NCBI GenBank assembly: GCA_900472625.1
Contig: UCIT01000011.1
Location: forward strand, 1-64,000
Length of the DNA: 64,000 nt
Reading direction: 5' to 3'
DNA from: Hyphomicrobiales bacterium
Lineage (GTDB): Bacteria > Pseudomonadota > Alphaproteobacteria > Rhizobiales > Rhizobiaceae
Positions within the stretch are counted from its first letter, which is position 1. The number at the start of each line of letters is the position of its first letter. Made by a program: the position numbers and the translations under genes. A model generated the notes under the pieces. That model had not been told where the DNA came from. It ran no database searches and worked only from the letters and a program-made list of their open reading frames with translations. Shown piece after piece: positions 51,239-60,366 of this stretch.

Positions 51239-52450
51239 ATGCCGAAAAAGAAAGTCGCACTGCTCACGGCCGGAGGCCTGGCACCTTGTCTCTCCTCGGC
51301 AGTCGGCGGGCTGATCGAGCGCTATACCGACGTCGCCCCTGAGATCGATCTGATCGCCTACCGCTCCGGCTACCAGGGCGTGCTGCTCGGCGACAGCATC
51401 AAGATCACATCAGACATGCGCGAGAAGGCGTATCTCCTGCACCGCTATGGCGGCTCGCCGATCGGCAACAGCCGCGTCAAGCTCACCAACGCAGCCGACT
51501 GCGTCAAGCGCGGCCTCGTCAAGGAAGGCGAAAACCCACTGCGGGTGGCGGCGGAACGGCTTGCCAGCGACGGCGTCAGCATCCTCCACACCATCGGCGG
51601 CGACGACACCAACACCACTGCGGCCGATCTCGCCGCCTATCTCGCGGCCAACGGCTACGACCTCACCGTGGTCGGCCTGCCGAAGACCGTCGACAACGAC
51701 GTGGTGCCGATCAAGCAGTCGCTCGGCGCCTGGACGGCTGCCGAAGTCGGCGCCCACTTCTTCGACAATGTCAGCAACGAGCAGACGGCAGCGCCACGCA
51801 CGCTGATCATCCACGAAGTCATGGGCCGCCATTGCGGCTGGCTGACAGCCGCGACCGCCCGCGCCTATCTCCAGCGCACCAAAAACAATGAATATGTCGA
51901 CGGCCTGATGACCAATGCGAACATGAAGAGCATCGACGCCGTCTATCTGCCGGAGACGATCTTCGATCTCGAGGCCGAATCAGCCCGGCTAAAGGAAGTG
52001 ATGGACCGCACCGGCCACGCGACCGTCTTCGTCTCCGAAGGGGCGTGCCTCGACGCCATCGTCGCCGAGCGCGAAGCGGCGGGCGAGACCGTCAAGCGCG
52101 ATGCCTTCGGTCACGTCAAGATTGATACGATCAACGTCGGCGGCTGGTTCCAGAAGCAGTTCGCCAGTCTCTTGAATGCCGAACGTTCCCTCGTGCAGAA
52201 ATCGGGCTACTTCGCCCGCTCCGCCCCCGCCAATGCCGACGATCTCCGCCTGATCCAGAGCATGACCGACCTTGCCGTCGAAAGCGCGCTCAACAAGGTC
52301 TCCGGTGTCACCGGCCACGACGAGGGCCAGAACGGCAAGCTGCGCACCATCGAATTCCCGCGCATCAAGGGCGGCAAGCCCTTCGACACGTCGGTCAAGT
52401 GGTTCGGCGAAGTGATGGACGAGATCGGGCAGAAATACCGCGACGCATGA
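51239..52450 (+). CDS. pfp: pyrophosphate-dependent 6-phosphofructokinase
   Basis: A 403-residue phosphofructokinase. It has the diphosphate-type GGDDTNTTAADL (Asp where ATP-dependent enzymes have Gly) and PKTVDNDVVPIKQSLG, both marks of PPi use, plus MGRHCGWLTAATARAYL for fructose 6-phosphate binding. It interconverts fructose 6-phosphate and fructose 1,6-bisphosphate reversibly. ATG 51239 follows GGAGG at 5 nt; an earlier ATG at 51191 adds 16 unlikely residues. Single gene. Rhizobia mainly use the Entner-Doudoroff route, so its flux role is open. Confidence 0.92.
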   Translation: MPKKKVALLTAGGLAPCLSSAVGGLIERYTDVAPEIDLIAYRSGYQGVLLGDSIKITSDMREKAYLLHRYGGSPIGNSRVKLTNAADCVKRGLVKEGENPLRVAAERLASDGVSILHTIGGDDTNTTAADLAAYLAANGYDLTVVGLPKTVDNDVVPIKQSLGAWTAAEVGAHFFDNVSNEQTAAPRTLIIHEVMGRHCGWLTAATARAYLQRTKNNEYVDGLMTNANMKSIDAVYLPETIFDLEAESARLKEVMDRTGHATVFVSEGACLDAIVAEREAAGETVKRDAFGHVKIDTINVGGWFQKQFASLLNAERSLVQKSGYFARSAPANADDLRLIQSMTDLAVESALNKVSGVTGHDEGQNGKLRTIEFPRIKGGKPFDTSVKWFGEVMDEIGQKYRDA

Positions 52451-52508
52451 TTGACGCAAGCTGCATATGATGTCTTTGCTTGCTCAATAGGGAAGAGGAG
52501 GTATTTCC

Positions 52509-53144
52509 ATGTCGTTCGAAGCCTGGCTCGCTTTTGCGGCTGCGTCCGCGATTATGCTCGCAATTCCAGGACCGACGATCCTCCTCGTCGTATCATATGC
52601 GCTCGGTCACGGTCGCAAGACGGCCCTTGCAACGGTCAGCGGCGTGGCGCTCGGCGATTTCACAGCGATGACCGCCTCGTTATTCGGCCTCGGCGCGCTT
52701 CTCGCCGCGTCGGCGACGCTGTTCACCGTGCTCAAGTGGATCGGCGGCGCTTATCTGATCTGGCTTGGCATCAAGCTCTGGCGGGCGCCGATCATATCAG
52801 GGCCGATGGCCGACAACGACAATCTGCCGGAAGAGAAGTCGCTGAAGATCTTTCTGCATGCCTATGTCGTTACCGCGCTCAATCCGAAGAGCATCGTCTT
52901 CTTCGTCGCCTTCGTGCCGCAGTTCCTCAATCCGGCCCTGCCCTTCTTCGGTCAGATGCTGGTCATGGAGGCAACGTTCCTCGTCCTCGCGACGATCAAC
53001 GCCTCGACCTATGCCCTTGCCGCACACGCCGCGCGAGGCCTGATTCGCAAGGCCGCGGTGCAGCGCGCGGTCAACCGAACAGGCGGCACATTGCTGATTG
53101 CCGCCGGTGCCGTGACGGCTGGATATCGACGCATTGCCGCGTAG
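52509..53144 (+). CDS. LysE/RhtB-family amino acid exporter
   Basis: A 211-residue inner-membrane protein with about six hydrophobic helices. Family segments: the N-terminal FEAWLAFAAASAIMLAIPGPTILLVVSYALGHGRK (in parts), LKWIGGAYLIWLGIKLWR, and HAYVVTALNPKSIVFFVAFVPQFLNP (in parts). It exports an amino acid or a similar small molecule. AGGAGG lies 9 nt before ATG 52509. It is 58 nt after pfp with no terminator, so it could be cotranscribed; otherwise independent. Substrate unknown. Confidence 0.87.
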   Translation: MSFEAWLAFAAASAIMLAIPGPTILLVVSYALGHGRKTALATVSGVALGDFTAMTASLFGLGALLAASATLFTVLKWIGGAYLIWLGIKLWRAPIISGPMADNDNLPEEKSLKIFLHAYVVTALNPKSIVFFVAFVPQFLNPALPFFGQMLVMEATFLVLATINASTYALAAHAARGLIRKAAVQRAVNRTGGTLLIAAGAVTAGYRRIAA

Positions 53145-53258
53145 AAATTTTCTCCGGGTTGCCGCAAAGCCACGAATAGGTTAATTGGCAGATCAAGGCT
53201 TAAGGTTTTTGGTAACTTTTAACGCTGCCGGGGCGGCGCGTTTCACGAGAGTGAGAGT

Positions 53259-54173
53259 ATGGCAGCGATCGGTATTTCCGGCTTGAAACGCAACCTCATC
53301 GTATCGACGATGCTGTGCTGCGTGGCCGCTGGTTGCTCGAGCGTCGAATATACGTCCCAAGCAGATCTGATGGCCGAGCAGGTCGTTGTTCCGACCCCCA
53401 AGCCCGGCGAAGATGCGATGTTCGCAGCCATTCCAGCCGGAGAAGGCGCGCCCGCGACCGAGATGATCGCCGGTGCCGACCAGACGGCACCGACCGTCGC
53501 GACCGCGGCCATGCCGAGCACCGATCCCCTGCAACAGACAGCCCAGCTCCAGCCGGTGGCCTATGGCCAGATTCCGCTGACGCCCGAGATGACGGCGATC
53601 CAGTCCGTTGTGCCGACGCCGCGTCCTGGCACGCCGGCGACAGAACTCGCCTTCGCCGCCAGCCCGCAGAACAACGCGGTGGCTGCCCTGTCAGCAATCG
53701 ACACGACGCCGCATCAGATGATGGACTACGGCTTCGACACGTCGGGCCCGATCGACCCGCCTGCCGCACCGCCGATGTTTGGCGACGACGACGATGACGG
53801 CGCACCGACGGTCGAAAAGAGCGCGATTACCAAGATCATCGACAAGTACTCGCAGATCTACAAGGTCCCGGCATCATTGCTTCACCGCGTCGTGCATCGC
53901 GAAAGCCGCTACAATCCGAAGGCCTACAACAAGCGCGGCTACTTCGGCCTCATGCAGATCAAGTACAACACCGCCAAGTCGATGGGTTACGACGGGCAGC
54001 CGGAAGGCCTGTTCGACGCCGAAACCAACATCAAATACGCGGCAAAATACCTGCGCGGCGCTTGGCTGGTATCGGACAGCAGCGAAGACAACGCTGTCAG
54101 GCTTTATGCGCGCGGCTACTACTACGACGCCAAGCGCAAGGGCATGGACGACATCGCCCAGGGCAACTACTAG
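53259..54173 (+). CDS. SLT-type lytic transglycosylase lipoprotein
   Basis: A 304-residue envelope enzyme. The N-terminus LIVSTMLCCVAAGCSS contains a lipobox (VAAGC), so it is probably a lipoprotein. A linker of about 150 Pro/Ala/Thr-rich residues follows (residues 40-185). The SLT domain has the catalytic Glu in VVHRESRYNPKAYNK, then YFGLMQIKYNTAKSMGYDGQ and DAETNIKYAAKYLRGAW. The domain is close to that of the protein at 48.5 kb (ES-type core, LMQIK, MGY, NIKY), so the two are distant paralogues. It starts 114 nt after the exporter. Confidence 0.87.
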   Translation: MAAIGISGLKRNLIVSTMLCCVAAGCSSVEYTSQADLMAEQVVVPTPKPGEDAMFAAIPAGEGAPATEMIAGADQTAPTVATAAMPSTDPLQQTAQLQPVAYGQIPLTPEMTAIQSVVPTPRPGTPATELAFAASPQNNAVAALSAIDTTPHQMMDYGFDTSGPIDPPAAPPMFGDDDDDGAPTVEKSAITKIIDKYSQIYKVPASLLHRVVHRESRYNPKAYNKRGYFGLMQIKYNTAKSMGYDGQPEGLFDAETNIKYAAKYLRGAWLVSDSSEDNAVRLYARGYYYDAKRKGMDDIAQGNY

Positions 54174-54195
54174 CACTTAACGCGTGCTGGAGCGC

Positions 54196-55569
54196 TTACC
54201 GGTCGTTCGCCAACGTTTCGATGACATTCCTCAACAGAACCTGCGGCCTGTAGCCCAGCCAGCTCGGCGTCAGCCCGAGCCGCAACACCACCATCTCTGC
54301 AGACGGTATCACCGCCATGCTCTGCCCGTCATGCCCTTCCAGCCACAGGGCATCGTCGGGAATGCCGTCATCGGCATTGCCAGGCGGCTTGAGCCAGGCC
54401 TGACCGCGTGAATACGCTCCGCCCGACGTCACAGTCGGCGTCCACATCATCCGCATGAAATGTTCCGGCAGCAGCCGCTCGCCATTCCACACGCCATCCT
54501 GAACCAGGAACTGGCCGAATCGCGCCCAGTCGCGGGCCGTGGCGTAGAGATAGGAGCTGCCGGCGAACGTACCGCGCGCGTCCGCCTCCAGCACCGCGCT
54601 CGACATTCCGAGTCGCGCAAACAGCGCCTGCCGGGGATAATCCAGCGCCTGCCTGGCATCCGCGATCCGGTTCATCCAGATGCGTGAGATCAGCACTGAG
54701 GTGCCGCTCGAATAGTTGAATTTCGTGCCTGGATCGGACGAGAGCGCGCGGCTGGCCGGAAGCGCCGTCTCGTCGGCGTCGAGATAGAGCATCCGCGTCA
54801 CATCCGCCACGGTTCCATAGTTCTCGTTGAACCCCAGGCCGCTCTCCATCGCCAACAGATGCGCCAGCGTGATCCGCGATCGTGGGTCGTTTTGCCACTG
54901 CGGCAGCAGGTCTGCATCCTCGAACGCCATCTTGCCTGACGACATCAGCCGCCCGACCACCGCCGCGTTGACGGTCTTCGTCATCGACCATCCGATCAGC
55001 GGTGTTTCCGGGCCAAATCCCTCTCCGTAGACCTCTCCGACGATCCTGCCTTTATGAACGACGACGACCGCCCGCATATCAGGTCCGGTCAGCTCTTTCC
55101 GCGCGAGCAGCGCCGCAATGCGCGCATCGGCGAACGATCCAACCGCATTCCCTTCCGGCCAGTTCTCCTTGCTTTCCAGCGGCTTGGGTTGCGGTGCATC
55201 GGGAACGGCCAGTTGCGCTGCCTCGAAATCGCCATCCGGCACGCTGGCACAGCCGAAGCCATCGCGATAGGCGGCATAGTTGGCCGCGAACATGCCGAGG
55301 ATCCGCGCTGTCACCCGCTTCTGCGCGTGATCGACGTCGACAGTGATCAGCCGCAGCAACGGATTTCCCGGCGCCTGCACGTCCTTCGCCAGCACCGCAT
55401 CCGCATCGCGCCCGGCCACGAAAACATTCGAGCAGACGATCTTGGCCGCATAGCCATCACCAACCCGCAGCAGTTCCGGCGGGCTGACATAGAGCCAGCC
55501 GGCGCCGATGGCGGCGATGACGAGCAGCAGGACAGCAACGGCCTTCAGGACACGCAGAACAACTGGCAT
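54196..55569 (-). CDS. membrane-anchored serine hydrolase (beta-lactamase/class C family)
   Basis: A 457-residue protein with one N-terminal helix (VLRVLKAVAVLLLVIAAIGAGW) and a periplasmic penicillin-binding-like domain. The nucleophile is the Ser of Ser-Met-Thr-Lys in IGWSMTKTVNAAVVG. A Tyr-x-Ser motif is in KFNYSSGTSVL, and a His-containing third motif is possibly GHDGQSMA. Such proteins are esterases, peptidases or carboxypeptidases, not usually true beta-lactamases. ATG 55569 follows GGAGGGG at 6 nt. It is divergent from btaA. Confidence 0.84.
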   Translation of the reverse strand: MPVVLRVLKAVAVLLLVIAAIGAGWLYVSPPELLRVGDGYAAKIVCSNVFVAGRDADAVLAKDVQAPGNPLLRLITVDVDHAQKRVTARILGMFAANYAAYRDGFGCASVPDGDFEAAQLAVPDAPQPKPLESKENWPEGNAVGSFADARIAALLARKELTGPDMRAVVVVHKGRIVGEVYGEGFGPETPLIGWSMTKTVNAAVVGRLMSSGKMAFEDADLLPQWQNDPRSRITLAHLLAMESGLGFNENYGTVADVTRMLYLDADETALPASRALSSDPGTKFNYSSGTSVLISRIWMNRIADARQALDYPRQALFARLGMSSAVLEADARGTFAGSSYLYATARDWARFGQFLVQDGVWNGERLLPEHFMRMMWTPTVTSGGAYSRGQAWLKPPGNADDGIPDDALWLEGHDGQSMAVIPSAEMVVLRLGLTPSWLGYRPQVLLRNVIETLANDR

Positions 55570-55683
55570 AGGCACCCCTCCGAAACGCTAAGGAAGCAGG
55601 AAAATCGAAAGTGCGGAAGCCCCTCGATCGGCCGCATGCTCTCATCGATGCACGCTTTCCACAGCCAAAGCCGCCCACAGGCA

Positions 55684-55701
55684 ACGTCATCAAACTGTAG
55701 T
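55684..55701 (+). promoter_or_regulatory. Pho-box-like site upstream of btaA
   Basis: ACGTCAT-CAAA-CTGTAGT matches CTGTCAT-N4-CTGTCAT at 10 of 14 positions with the correct spacer, 48 nt before the btaA start. btaAB is PhoB-activated under phosphate limitation in Sinorhizobium meliloti, which supports the call. Confidence 0.5.
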
Positions 55702-55749
55702 CCCGCCGCGTTAAACGCCCTGAACGCCAAAAAGTTGAGAGACTCACTT

Positions 55750-56994
55750 ATGACGGAATTTGCACCGGACGCCGGCTTCCGCAAGAACCGGAAACTCAAG
55801 GCAGCGCTCCTCCGCCACAAGGCCTTCTCGAAAGAGGGTCTGTCCGAACGTCTGTTCGGTATGCTTTTCTCCGGCCTCGTCTACCCGCAGATCTGGGAAG
55901 ACCCCGATCTCGACATGCTGGCGATGGAGCTAGAGCCGCATCACCGCATCGTCACCATCGGCTCCGGCGGCTGCAACATGCTCGCCTATCTCTCGCAGAG
56001 CCCGGCCTCGATCGACGTCGTCGATCTCAACCCGCACCACATCGCCCTCAACAAGCTGAAGCTGTCCGCCTTCCGGCATCTGCCGAGCCGCGCCGATCTC
56101 GTCCGCTTCCTCGCCAGACCCGGCCAGACCGCCAACAGCCAGTCCTTCGACCGGTTCCTGTCGGCCAATCTCGACGACACGACGCGCAACTACTGGAACG
56201 GCCGCAAGCTCGGCCGCCGCCGCGTCACGGTGTTTGACCGCAACATCTACAAGACCGGCCTGCTCGGTCGCTTCATCGGCGCCGCCCACCTTCTCGCCCG
56301 CATCCACGGCGTAGACCTCACCGACATTGCCAAGGCGAAGACACTCCAGGAACAGCGCCAGCTTTTCGACGAGAAGATCGCGCCGCTTTTCGAAAAGCCT
56401 GTTGTCCGCTGGATCACCAGCCGCAAGAGCTCGCTGTTCGGCCTCGGCATCCCGCCGCAGCAATATGACGAGCTGGCAAGCCTCGCCGCCGACAATTCGA
56501 TCGCGCCGGTGCTGCGCCACCGGCTGGAAAAACTCACCTGTCATTTCCCGATGCAGGAAAACTACTTCGCCTGGCAGGCCTTCGCCCGCCGCTACGCCGA
56601 GGAAGGCGAAGGCCCGCTGCCGACCTACCTGAAGCCTGAGCACTACGAAGCGATCCGCGCCAATGTCGACCGCGTCAGCGTCCATCATGCGAGCTTCACC
56701 GAGCTGCTCGCAGGCGAACCGGCCGCCTCGCGCGACCGCTACATCCTGCTCGACGCGCAGGACTGGATGACCGACCAGCAGCTGAACGACGTCTGGTCGG
56801 AAATCTCGCGCACCGCCCGCGACGGTGCCCGCGTAATCTTCCGCACCGCCGCCGAAAAGAGCATCATCGAAGGCCGCCTGTCGCCTGCCATCCGCGACCA
56901 GTGGACCTATCTCGCGGATCGCTCGCTCGAACTGACCGCGCAAGACCGCTCGGCGATCTACGGCGGCTTCCACATCTATGTGAAGAAGCCATGA
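55750..56994 (+). CDS. btaA: SAM:diacylglycerol 3-amino-3-carboxypropyl transferase
   Basis: A 414-residue enzyme that transfers the 3-amino-3-carboxypropyl group of SAM to diacylglycerol, giving diacylglyceryl-homoserine, the first step of the betaine lipid DGTS. Family segments: RLFGMLFSGLVYPQIWEDP, the SAM site VTIGSGGCNMLAYLS, VDLNPHHIALNKLKLSAF, NIYKTGLLGRFIGAAH and ILLDAQDWMTDQQLND. ATG 55750 is the conserved start; a longer open frame is not used. It overlaps btaB by 4 nt. DGTS replaces phospholipid when phosphate is scarce. Confidence 0.93.
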   Translation: MTEFAPDAGFRKNRKLKAALLRHKAFSKEGLSERLFGMLFSGLVYPQIWEDPDLDMLAMELEPHHRIVTIGSGGCNMLAYLSQSPASIDVVDLNPHHIALNKLKLSAFRHLPSRADLVRFLARPGQTANSQSFDRFLSANLDDTTRNYWNGRKLGRRRVTVFDRNIYKTGLLGRFIGAAHLLARIHGVDLTDIAKAKTLQEQRQLFDEKIAPLFEKPVVRWITSRKSSLFGLGIPPQQYDELASLAADNSIAPVLRHRLEKLTCHFPMQENYFAWQAFARRYAEEGEGPLPTYLKPEHYEAIRANVDRVSVHHASFTELLAGEPAASRDRYILLDAQDWMTDQQLNDVWSEISRTARDGARVIFRTAAEKSIIEGRLSPAIRDQWTYLADRSLELTAQDRSAIYGGFHIYVKKP

Positions 56995-57662
56995 GCCCAG
57001 TGGAGACCCGCGCCTCCGCACCGGCCGAAAACCATGCCGACCTGATGGACGGCATGTACCGCTACCAGCGTCACATCTACGACCTGACGCGCAAATACTA
57101 CCTGCTGGGTCGCGACCAGACGATCAGCAACCTCGACCTCGGGCAGAACGCGACGCTGCTCGAAGTCGGCTGCGGCACCGGCCGCAATCTGGCGCTGGCC
57201 CACAGGCATTTTCCGCAGGCGAGGCTCTACGGCCTCGATATCTCGCAGGAAATGCTGATCTCGGCGCGCAAGACCTTTGCGGGCCATCCCATCTCGGCCG
57301 ACTTTCGCGTCGCCGACGCCACCGCCTTCACGCCGCAGGAATTCGGCACGGATGGTTTCGACCGCGTGATGATCTCCTACGCGCTGTCGATGATCCCGGA
57401 CTGGCAGCGCGCCGTCGACGCGTCACTCGCCGCGCTCAACCCCGGCGGACAACTGCACATCGTCGATTTCGGCCAGCAGGAACGCCTCCCGGCCTGGTTT
57501 CGCGCCCTCCTCCGCTCGTGGTTAACGAAATTCCACGTCACCCCTCGCGCCGATCTGCGTGAGGTCCTGCGGGCCAAGGCGGACCTTGAAAACGCCGCCC
57601 TGACTTTCAAGAGCATCGGCGGCGGCTATGCCTGGCGGGCAATTATAATTAAAGGCCGCTAA
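56991..57662 (+). CDS. btaB: diacylglyceryl-N,N,N-trimethylhomoserine N-methyltransferase
   Basis: A 223-residue SAM methyltransferase that methylates the homoserine nitrogen three times to finish DGTS. Motif I is LLEVGCGTGRNLALAH, motif II region YGLDISQEMLISARK, motif IV DGFDRVMISYALSMI, and NPGGQLHIVDFGQQ is the post-motif. The ATG overlaps the btaA stop (ATGA), giving coupled translation and an obligate pathway pair. Last gene of the Pho-box transcript. Confidence 0.93.
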   Translation: MSPVETRASAPAENHADLMDGMYRYQRHIYDLTRKYYLLGRDQTISNLDLGQNATLLEVGCGTGRNLALAHRHFPQARLYGLDISQEMLISARKTFAGHPISADFRVADATAFTPQEFGTDGFDRVMISYALSMIPDWQRAVDASLAALNPGGQLHIVDFGQQERLPAWFRALLRSWLTKFHVTPRADLREVLRAKADLENAALTFKSIGGGYAWRAIIIKGR

Positions 57663-57792
57663 TATTTAGCTTGAAACTAACCGATTTTTTACGTTGATAT
57701 GGTGAATAGAGGGGCATCTATCTGCTGGGCACGTCATTTTCGAAGGTCAGGCTGTGGGGCGACAAGATCATTCTGTTCACAACGGAACACCC

Positions 57793-58590
57793 ATGCGCCG
57801 GCTCCTGTTATGCGTATTGCCCCTGGCCATCATGCTCGCTGGCTGCACCTCGTCAGGCTACGACTATCTCTCGACAGCGTCGATAAAGCCGAAAATGCGT
57901 TTTCAGGACACGGATCCGCAGGATTTCGGCCCGAAGCATCCACAGCAGAACGCGATTCACGGTATCGACATTTCCAAGTGGCAAGGTGACATCGACTGGC
58001 AGACGGTCCGCAAGTCAGGCGTTGCCTTCGCCTTCATCAAGGCGACCGAGGGCAAGGACCGCGTTGATCCGCGCTTCAGCGAATACTGGCAGGAAGCCCG
58101 CCAGGTCGGCATTCCGCACGCCCCCTACCACTTCTATTATTTCTGCTCGTCAGCCGACGAACAGGCCGACTGGTTCATAAGCAACGTGCCGAAGGAGGCC
58201 ATGCGCCTGCCGCCGGTGCTCGATGTCGAGTGGAACGGCGAATCGAAGACCTGCCGTACACGGCCTGATCCTGAAACCGTGCGCTCCGAGATCAAGCGCT
58301 TCATGGACAGGCTCGAGGCCTATTACGGCAAGCGCCCGATCATCTACACCTCGGTGGATTTCCATCGCGAAAACCTCGACGGCTATTTCCAGGACTACCA
58401 CTTCTGGGTTCGCTCGGTCGCCAAGCACCCCGAAGTCACCTACGCCAACCGCCGCTGGGCGTTCTGGCAGTACACCTCGACCGGCGTCATTCCCGGCATC
58501 AAGGGCCCGACTGACATTAACGTGTTCGCGGGCTCTGCGAAGAACTGGAATAACTGGGTAGCGTCTGTATCCAAGGATAGGAATTCTTAG
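57793..58590 (+). CDS. GH25-family lysozyme-like lipoprotein
   Basis: A 265-residue envelope hydrolase. A signal peptide with lipobox LAGC (LLCVLPLAIMLAGCTSS) precedes the GH25 barrel. Motifs include HGIDISKWQGDIDW with the first acidic residue, FAFIKATEGKDRVDPRF, PVLDVEWNGESK with the Asp-x-Glu pair, and FWQYTSTGVIPGIKG. Such muramidases cut the glycan between MurNAc and GlcNAc. ATG 57793 is used because the signal peptide begins there; an earlier start adds 13 residues. It lies 130 nt after btaB. Confidence 0.88.
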   Translation: MRRLLLCVLPLAIMLAGCTSSGYDYLSTASIKPKMRFQDTDPQDFGPKHPQQNAIHGIDISKWQGDIDWQTVRKSGVAFAFIKATEGKDRVDPRFSEYWQEARQVGIPHAPYHFYYFCSSADEQADWFISNVPKEAMRLPPVLDVEWNGESKTCRTRPDPETVRSEIKRFMDRLEAYYGKRPIIYTSVDFHRENLDGYFQDYHFWVRSVAKHPEVTYANRRWAFWQYTSTGVIPGIKGPTDINVFAGSAKNWNNWVASVSKDRNS

Positions 58591-58672
58591 TAACGTCGCG
58601 CTTTCTTTCTTGCTTCTGTCACAATCATTTGGGACATCGACAGCAATTCAAGCAATGACGAGGATACACTCC

Positions 58673-59923
58673 ATGCACCGCACGCCTGCTAGCCGTTCTG
58701 CGCTCGCTCTCTTACTCGCCGTCGGCCTCGCAACCGGCGCGGCAGCGCAAACACCGGCCCCGGCCGCTCCGGCTGAACAGGCACCTGCTGCGGCAGCCGC
58801 TCCTGCCGTCGCCTGCGACGGCGACCTCTCCACGTTCCTCGCCGGCGTCAAGGCCGAAGCGATCGCCGCCGGCGCTTCCGCCGAAGCCGCCGACCGGGCA
58901 CTCGCTGGCGCCCAGATCGACCCCAAGGTTCTGAGCCGCGACCGCGCCCAGGGCGTCTTCAAGCAGACTTTCCTCGAATTTTCACAACGCACCGTCAGCC
59001 AGGCCCGCCTCGACATCGGCCGCCAGAAGATGAAGCAGTATGCCGACGTTTTCGCTCGTGCCGAGCAGGAATACGGCGTGCCTCCAGGCGTCATCACCGC
59101 CTTCTGGGCGATGGAGACCGACTTCGGCGCCGTGCAGGGCGATTTCAACACCCGCAACGCGCTGGTGACGCTGGCGCATGACTGCCGCCGCCCGGAACTC
59201 TTCCGCCCGCAGTTGATCGCGCTGATCGAAATGGTCCAGCACGGCGACCTCGACCCTGAGACCAACACCGGCGCATGGGCCGGCGAAATCGGCCAGGTGC
59301 AGATGCTGCCGCGCGACATCATCGCCTACGGCATGGACGGCGACGGCGACGGCCACGTCCGCCTCAAGCAGAGCGGCCCGGACGCCATCCTGACCGCCGC
59401 CCGCTTCATCCAGCATCTCGGCTTCACGAAGGACCAGCCGTGGCTGCAGGAGGTCACCCTTCCTGAGAGCCTGCCCTTCGAAAAGTCCGGACTCGGCGGC
59501 ACCATGACCGCCGGCGAGTGGTTCGCGCTCGGCGTCAAGCCGCGCAATGGCGACACCAGCTTCGGCACGCTGCGCGGCGATCTCGTCCTGCCGCAGGGTC
59601 GCCTCGGACCAGCCTTCATCGCCTACCCGAACTTCGGCATCTATCTCGAGTGGAACAAGTCCTTCATCTATACGACCTCAGCCGCCTACTTCGGCACCCG
59701 CCTCTCCGGCGCGGAGCCCTATCTGAAGGGCACCCCGGAACAGGGGCTGACCAATGACCAGATGAAGGAGCTTCAGACCAAGCTCGACACCATGGGCCAC
59801 GACGTCGGCGCCATCGACGGCATTCTCGGCTCCGGCACCCGCGTCGCCATCCAGAAGCAGCAGCAGCGCCTGGGCATGCCGGCGGATGGCTGGGCAACGC
59901 CCGCCCTCCTCAACGCGCTCTGA
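58673..59923 (+). CDS. MltB-family lytic murein transglycosylase
   Basis: A 416-residue secreted enzyme. A signal peptide (SRSALALLLAVGLATGAAAQ) and an Ala/Pro-rich stretch precede the SLT_2 (MltB-like) domain, with the catalytic Glu in AFWAMETDFGAVQGDFN, then GQVQMLPRDIIAYGMDGDGDG (in parts). A C-terminal PG_binding_1 domain has MKELQTKLDTMGHDVGAIDG and GTRVAIQKQQQRLG. ATG 58673 follows GAGGA at 9 nt, better than two earlier starts. A terminator follows the stop. Confidence 0.88.
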   Translation: MHRTPASRSALALLLAVGLATGAAAQTPAPAAPAEQAPAAAAAPAVACDGDLSTFLAGVKAEAIAAGASAEAADRALAGAQIDPKVLSRDRAQGVFKQTFLEFSQRTVSQARLDIGRQKMKQYADVFARAEQEYGVPPGVITAFWAMETDFGAVQGDFNTRNALVTLAHDCRRPELFRPQLIALIEMVQHGDLDPETNTGAWAGEIGQVQMLPRDIIAYGMDGDGDGHVRLKQSGPDAILTAARFIQHLGFTKDQPWLQEVTLPESLPFEKSGLGGTMTAGEWFALGVKPRNGDTSFGTLRGDLVLPQGRLGPAFIAYPNFGIYLEWNKSFIYTTSAAYFGTRLSGAEPYLKGTPEQGLTNDQMKELQTKLDTMGHDVGAIDGILGSGTRVAIQKQQQRLGMPADGWATPALLNAL

Positions 59924-59944
59924 GCAGCACCCAATGAGTCACGA

Positions 59945-59976
59945 TGAGCCGGGCCACGAGCCCGGCTTTTTCGTTT
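59945..59976 (+). terminator. rho-independent terminator of the MltB-like gene
   Basis: An 8-bp stem, AGCCGGGC with GCCCGGCT, a 5-nt loop, then TTTTTCGTTT, 24 nt after the stop codon. Confidence 0.85.
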
Positions 59977-60175
59977 CCAGATTTCTATTGCTTCTCATAG
60001 GCTTATGCTGCGCCTTCAATCCGCCGCAGGCGTAAATGCCGGATCGCCCAGTTTTACGCTCCGTTAAAATCTGTGAATATTTTCGCTAGGCATTTTTGCC
60101 AGCGATTCCAGCGCAATAGCTTTTGTCACCACCGGGAGATGTGACATTTTCGCCGCATCGCAGCAAAAAAATCGC

Positions 60176-60205
60176 TTTTCAAGCGCCGCAATCCCGACAT
60201 ATTAT
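60176..60205 (+). promoter_or_regulatory. candidate promoter of the 25-codon gene
   Basis: TATTAT (60200-60205) with TTTTCA or TTTCAA 17-18 nt upstream. The predicted start near 60212 leaves a 20-nt leader containing AGGAGAAAGA. The -35 is weak; otherwise the region from 59977 to 60175 shows no gene. Confidence 0.35.
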
Positions 60206-60231
60206 GGGTCTGTTAACGCGAGGAGAAAGAC

Positions 60232-60309
60232 ATGGGACTGACACGATCCTTCAATGTCCTTTTGATCGGTGCAGCGTTTCTATTTGTGGTGTCGATGCTT
60301 TTCGTCTGA
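60232..60309 (+). CDS. 25-residue single-helix membrane protein
   Basis: An ATG-to-TGA frame of 26 codons giving MGLTRSFNVLLIGAAFLFVV plus SMLFV: a short basic N-terminus (Arg at 5), then one hydrophobic helix ending at the C-terminus, predicted N-in. AGGAGAAAGAC precedes the ATG at ideal spacing. A -10 box lies 27 nt upstream, and a 16-bp terminator follows 57 nt downstream, so it looks like a self-contained gene. It resembles bacterial small membrane proteins that regulate larger partners. Too short for ordinary gene finders; function unknown. Confidence 0.6.
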   Translation: MGLTRSFNVLLIGAAFLFVVSMLFV

Positions 60310-60366
60310 CACCAGCTGCCTCTCAAGGGCTATGCCGAAACTCCTGAAGAGCGAACAGTTCAGAAT

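Noticed and set aside
55930..57021. A 363-codon minus-strand frame opposite btaA.
   Set aside because: btaA/btaB are unmistakable on the plus strand and overlap by ATGA; the opposite frame is a composition artefact.
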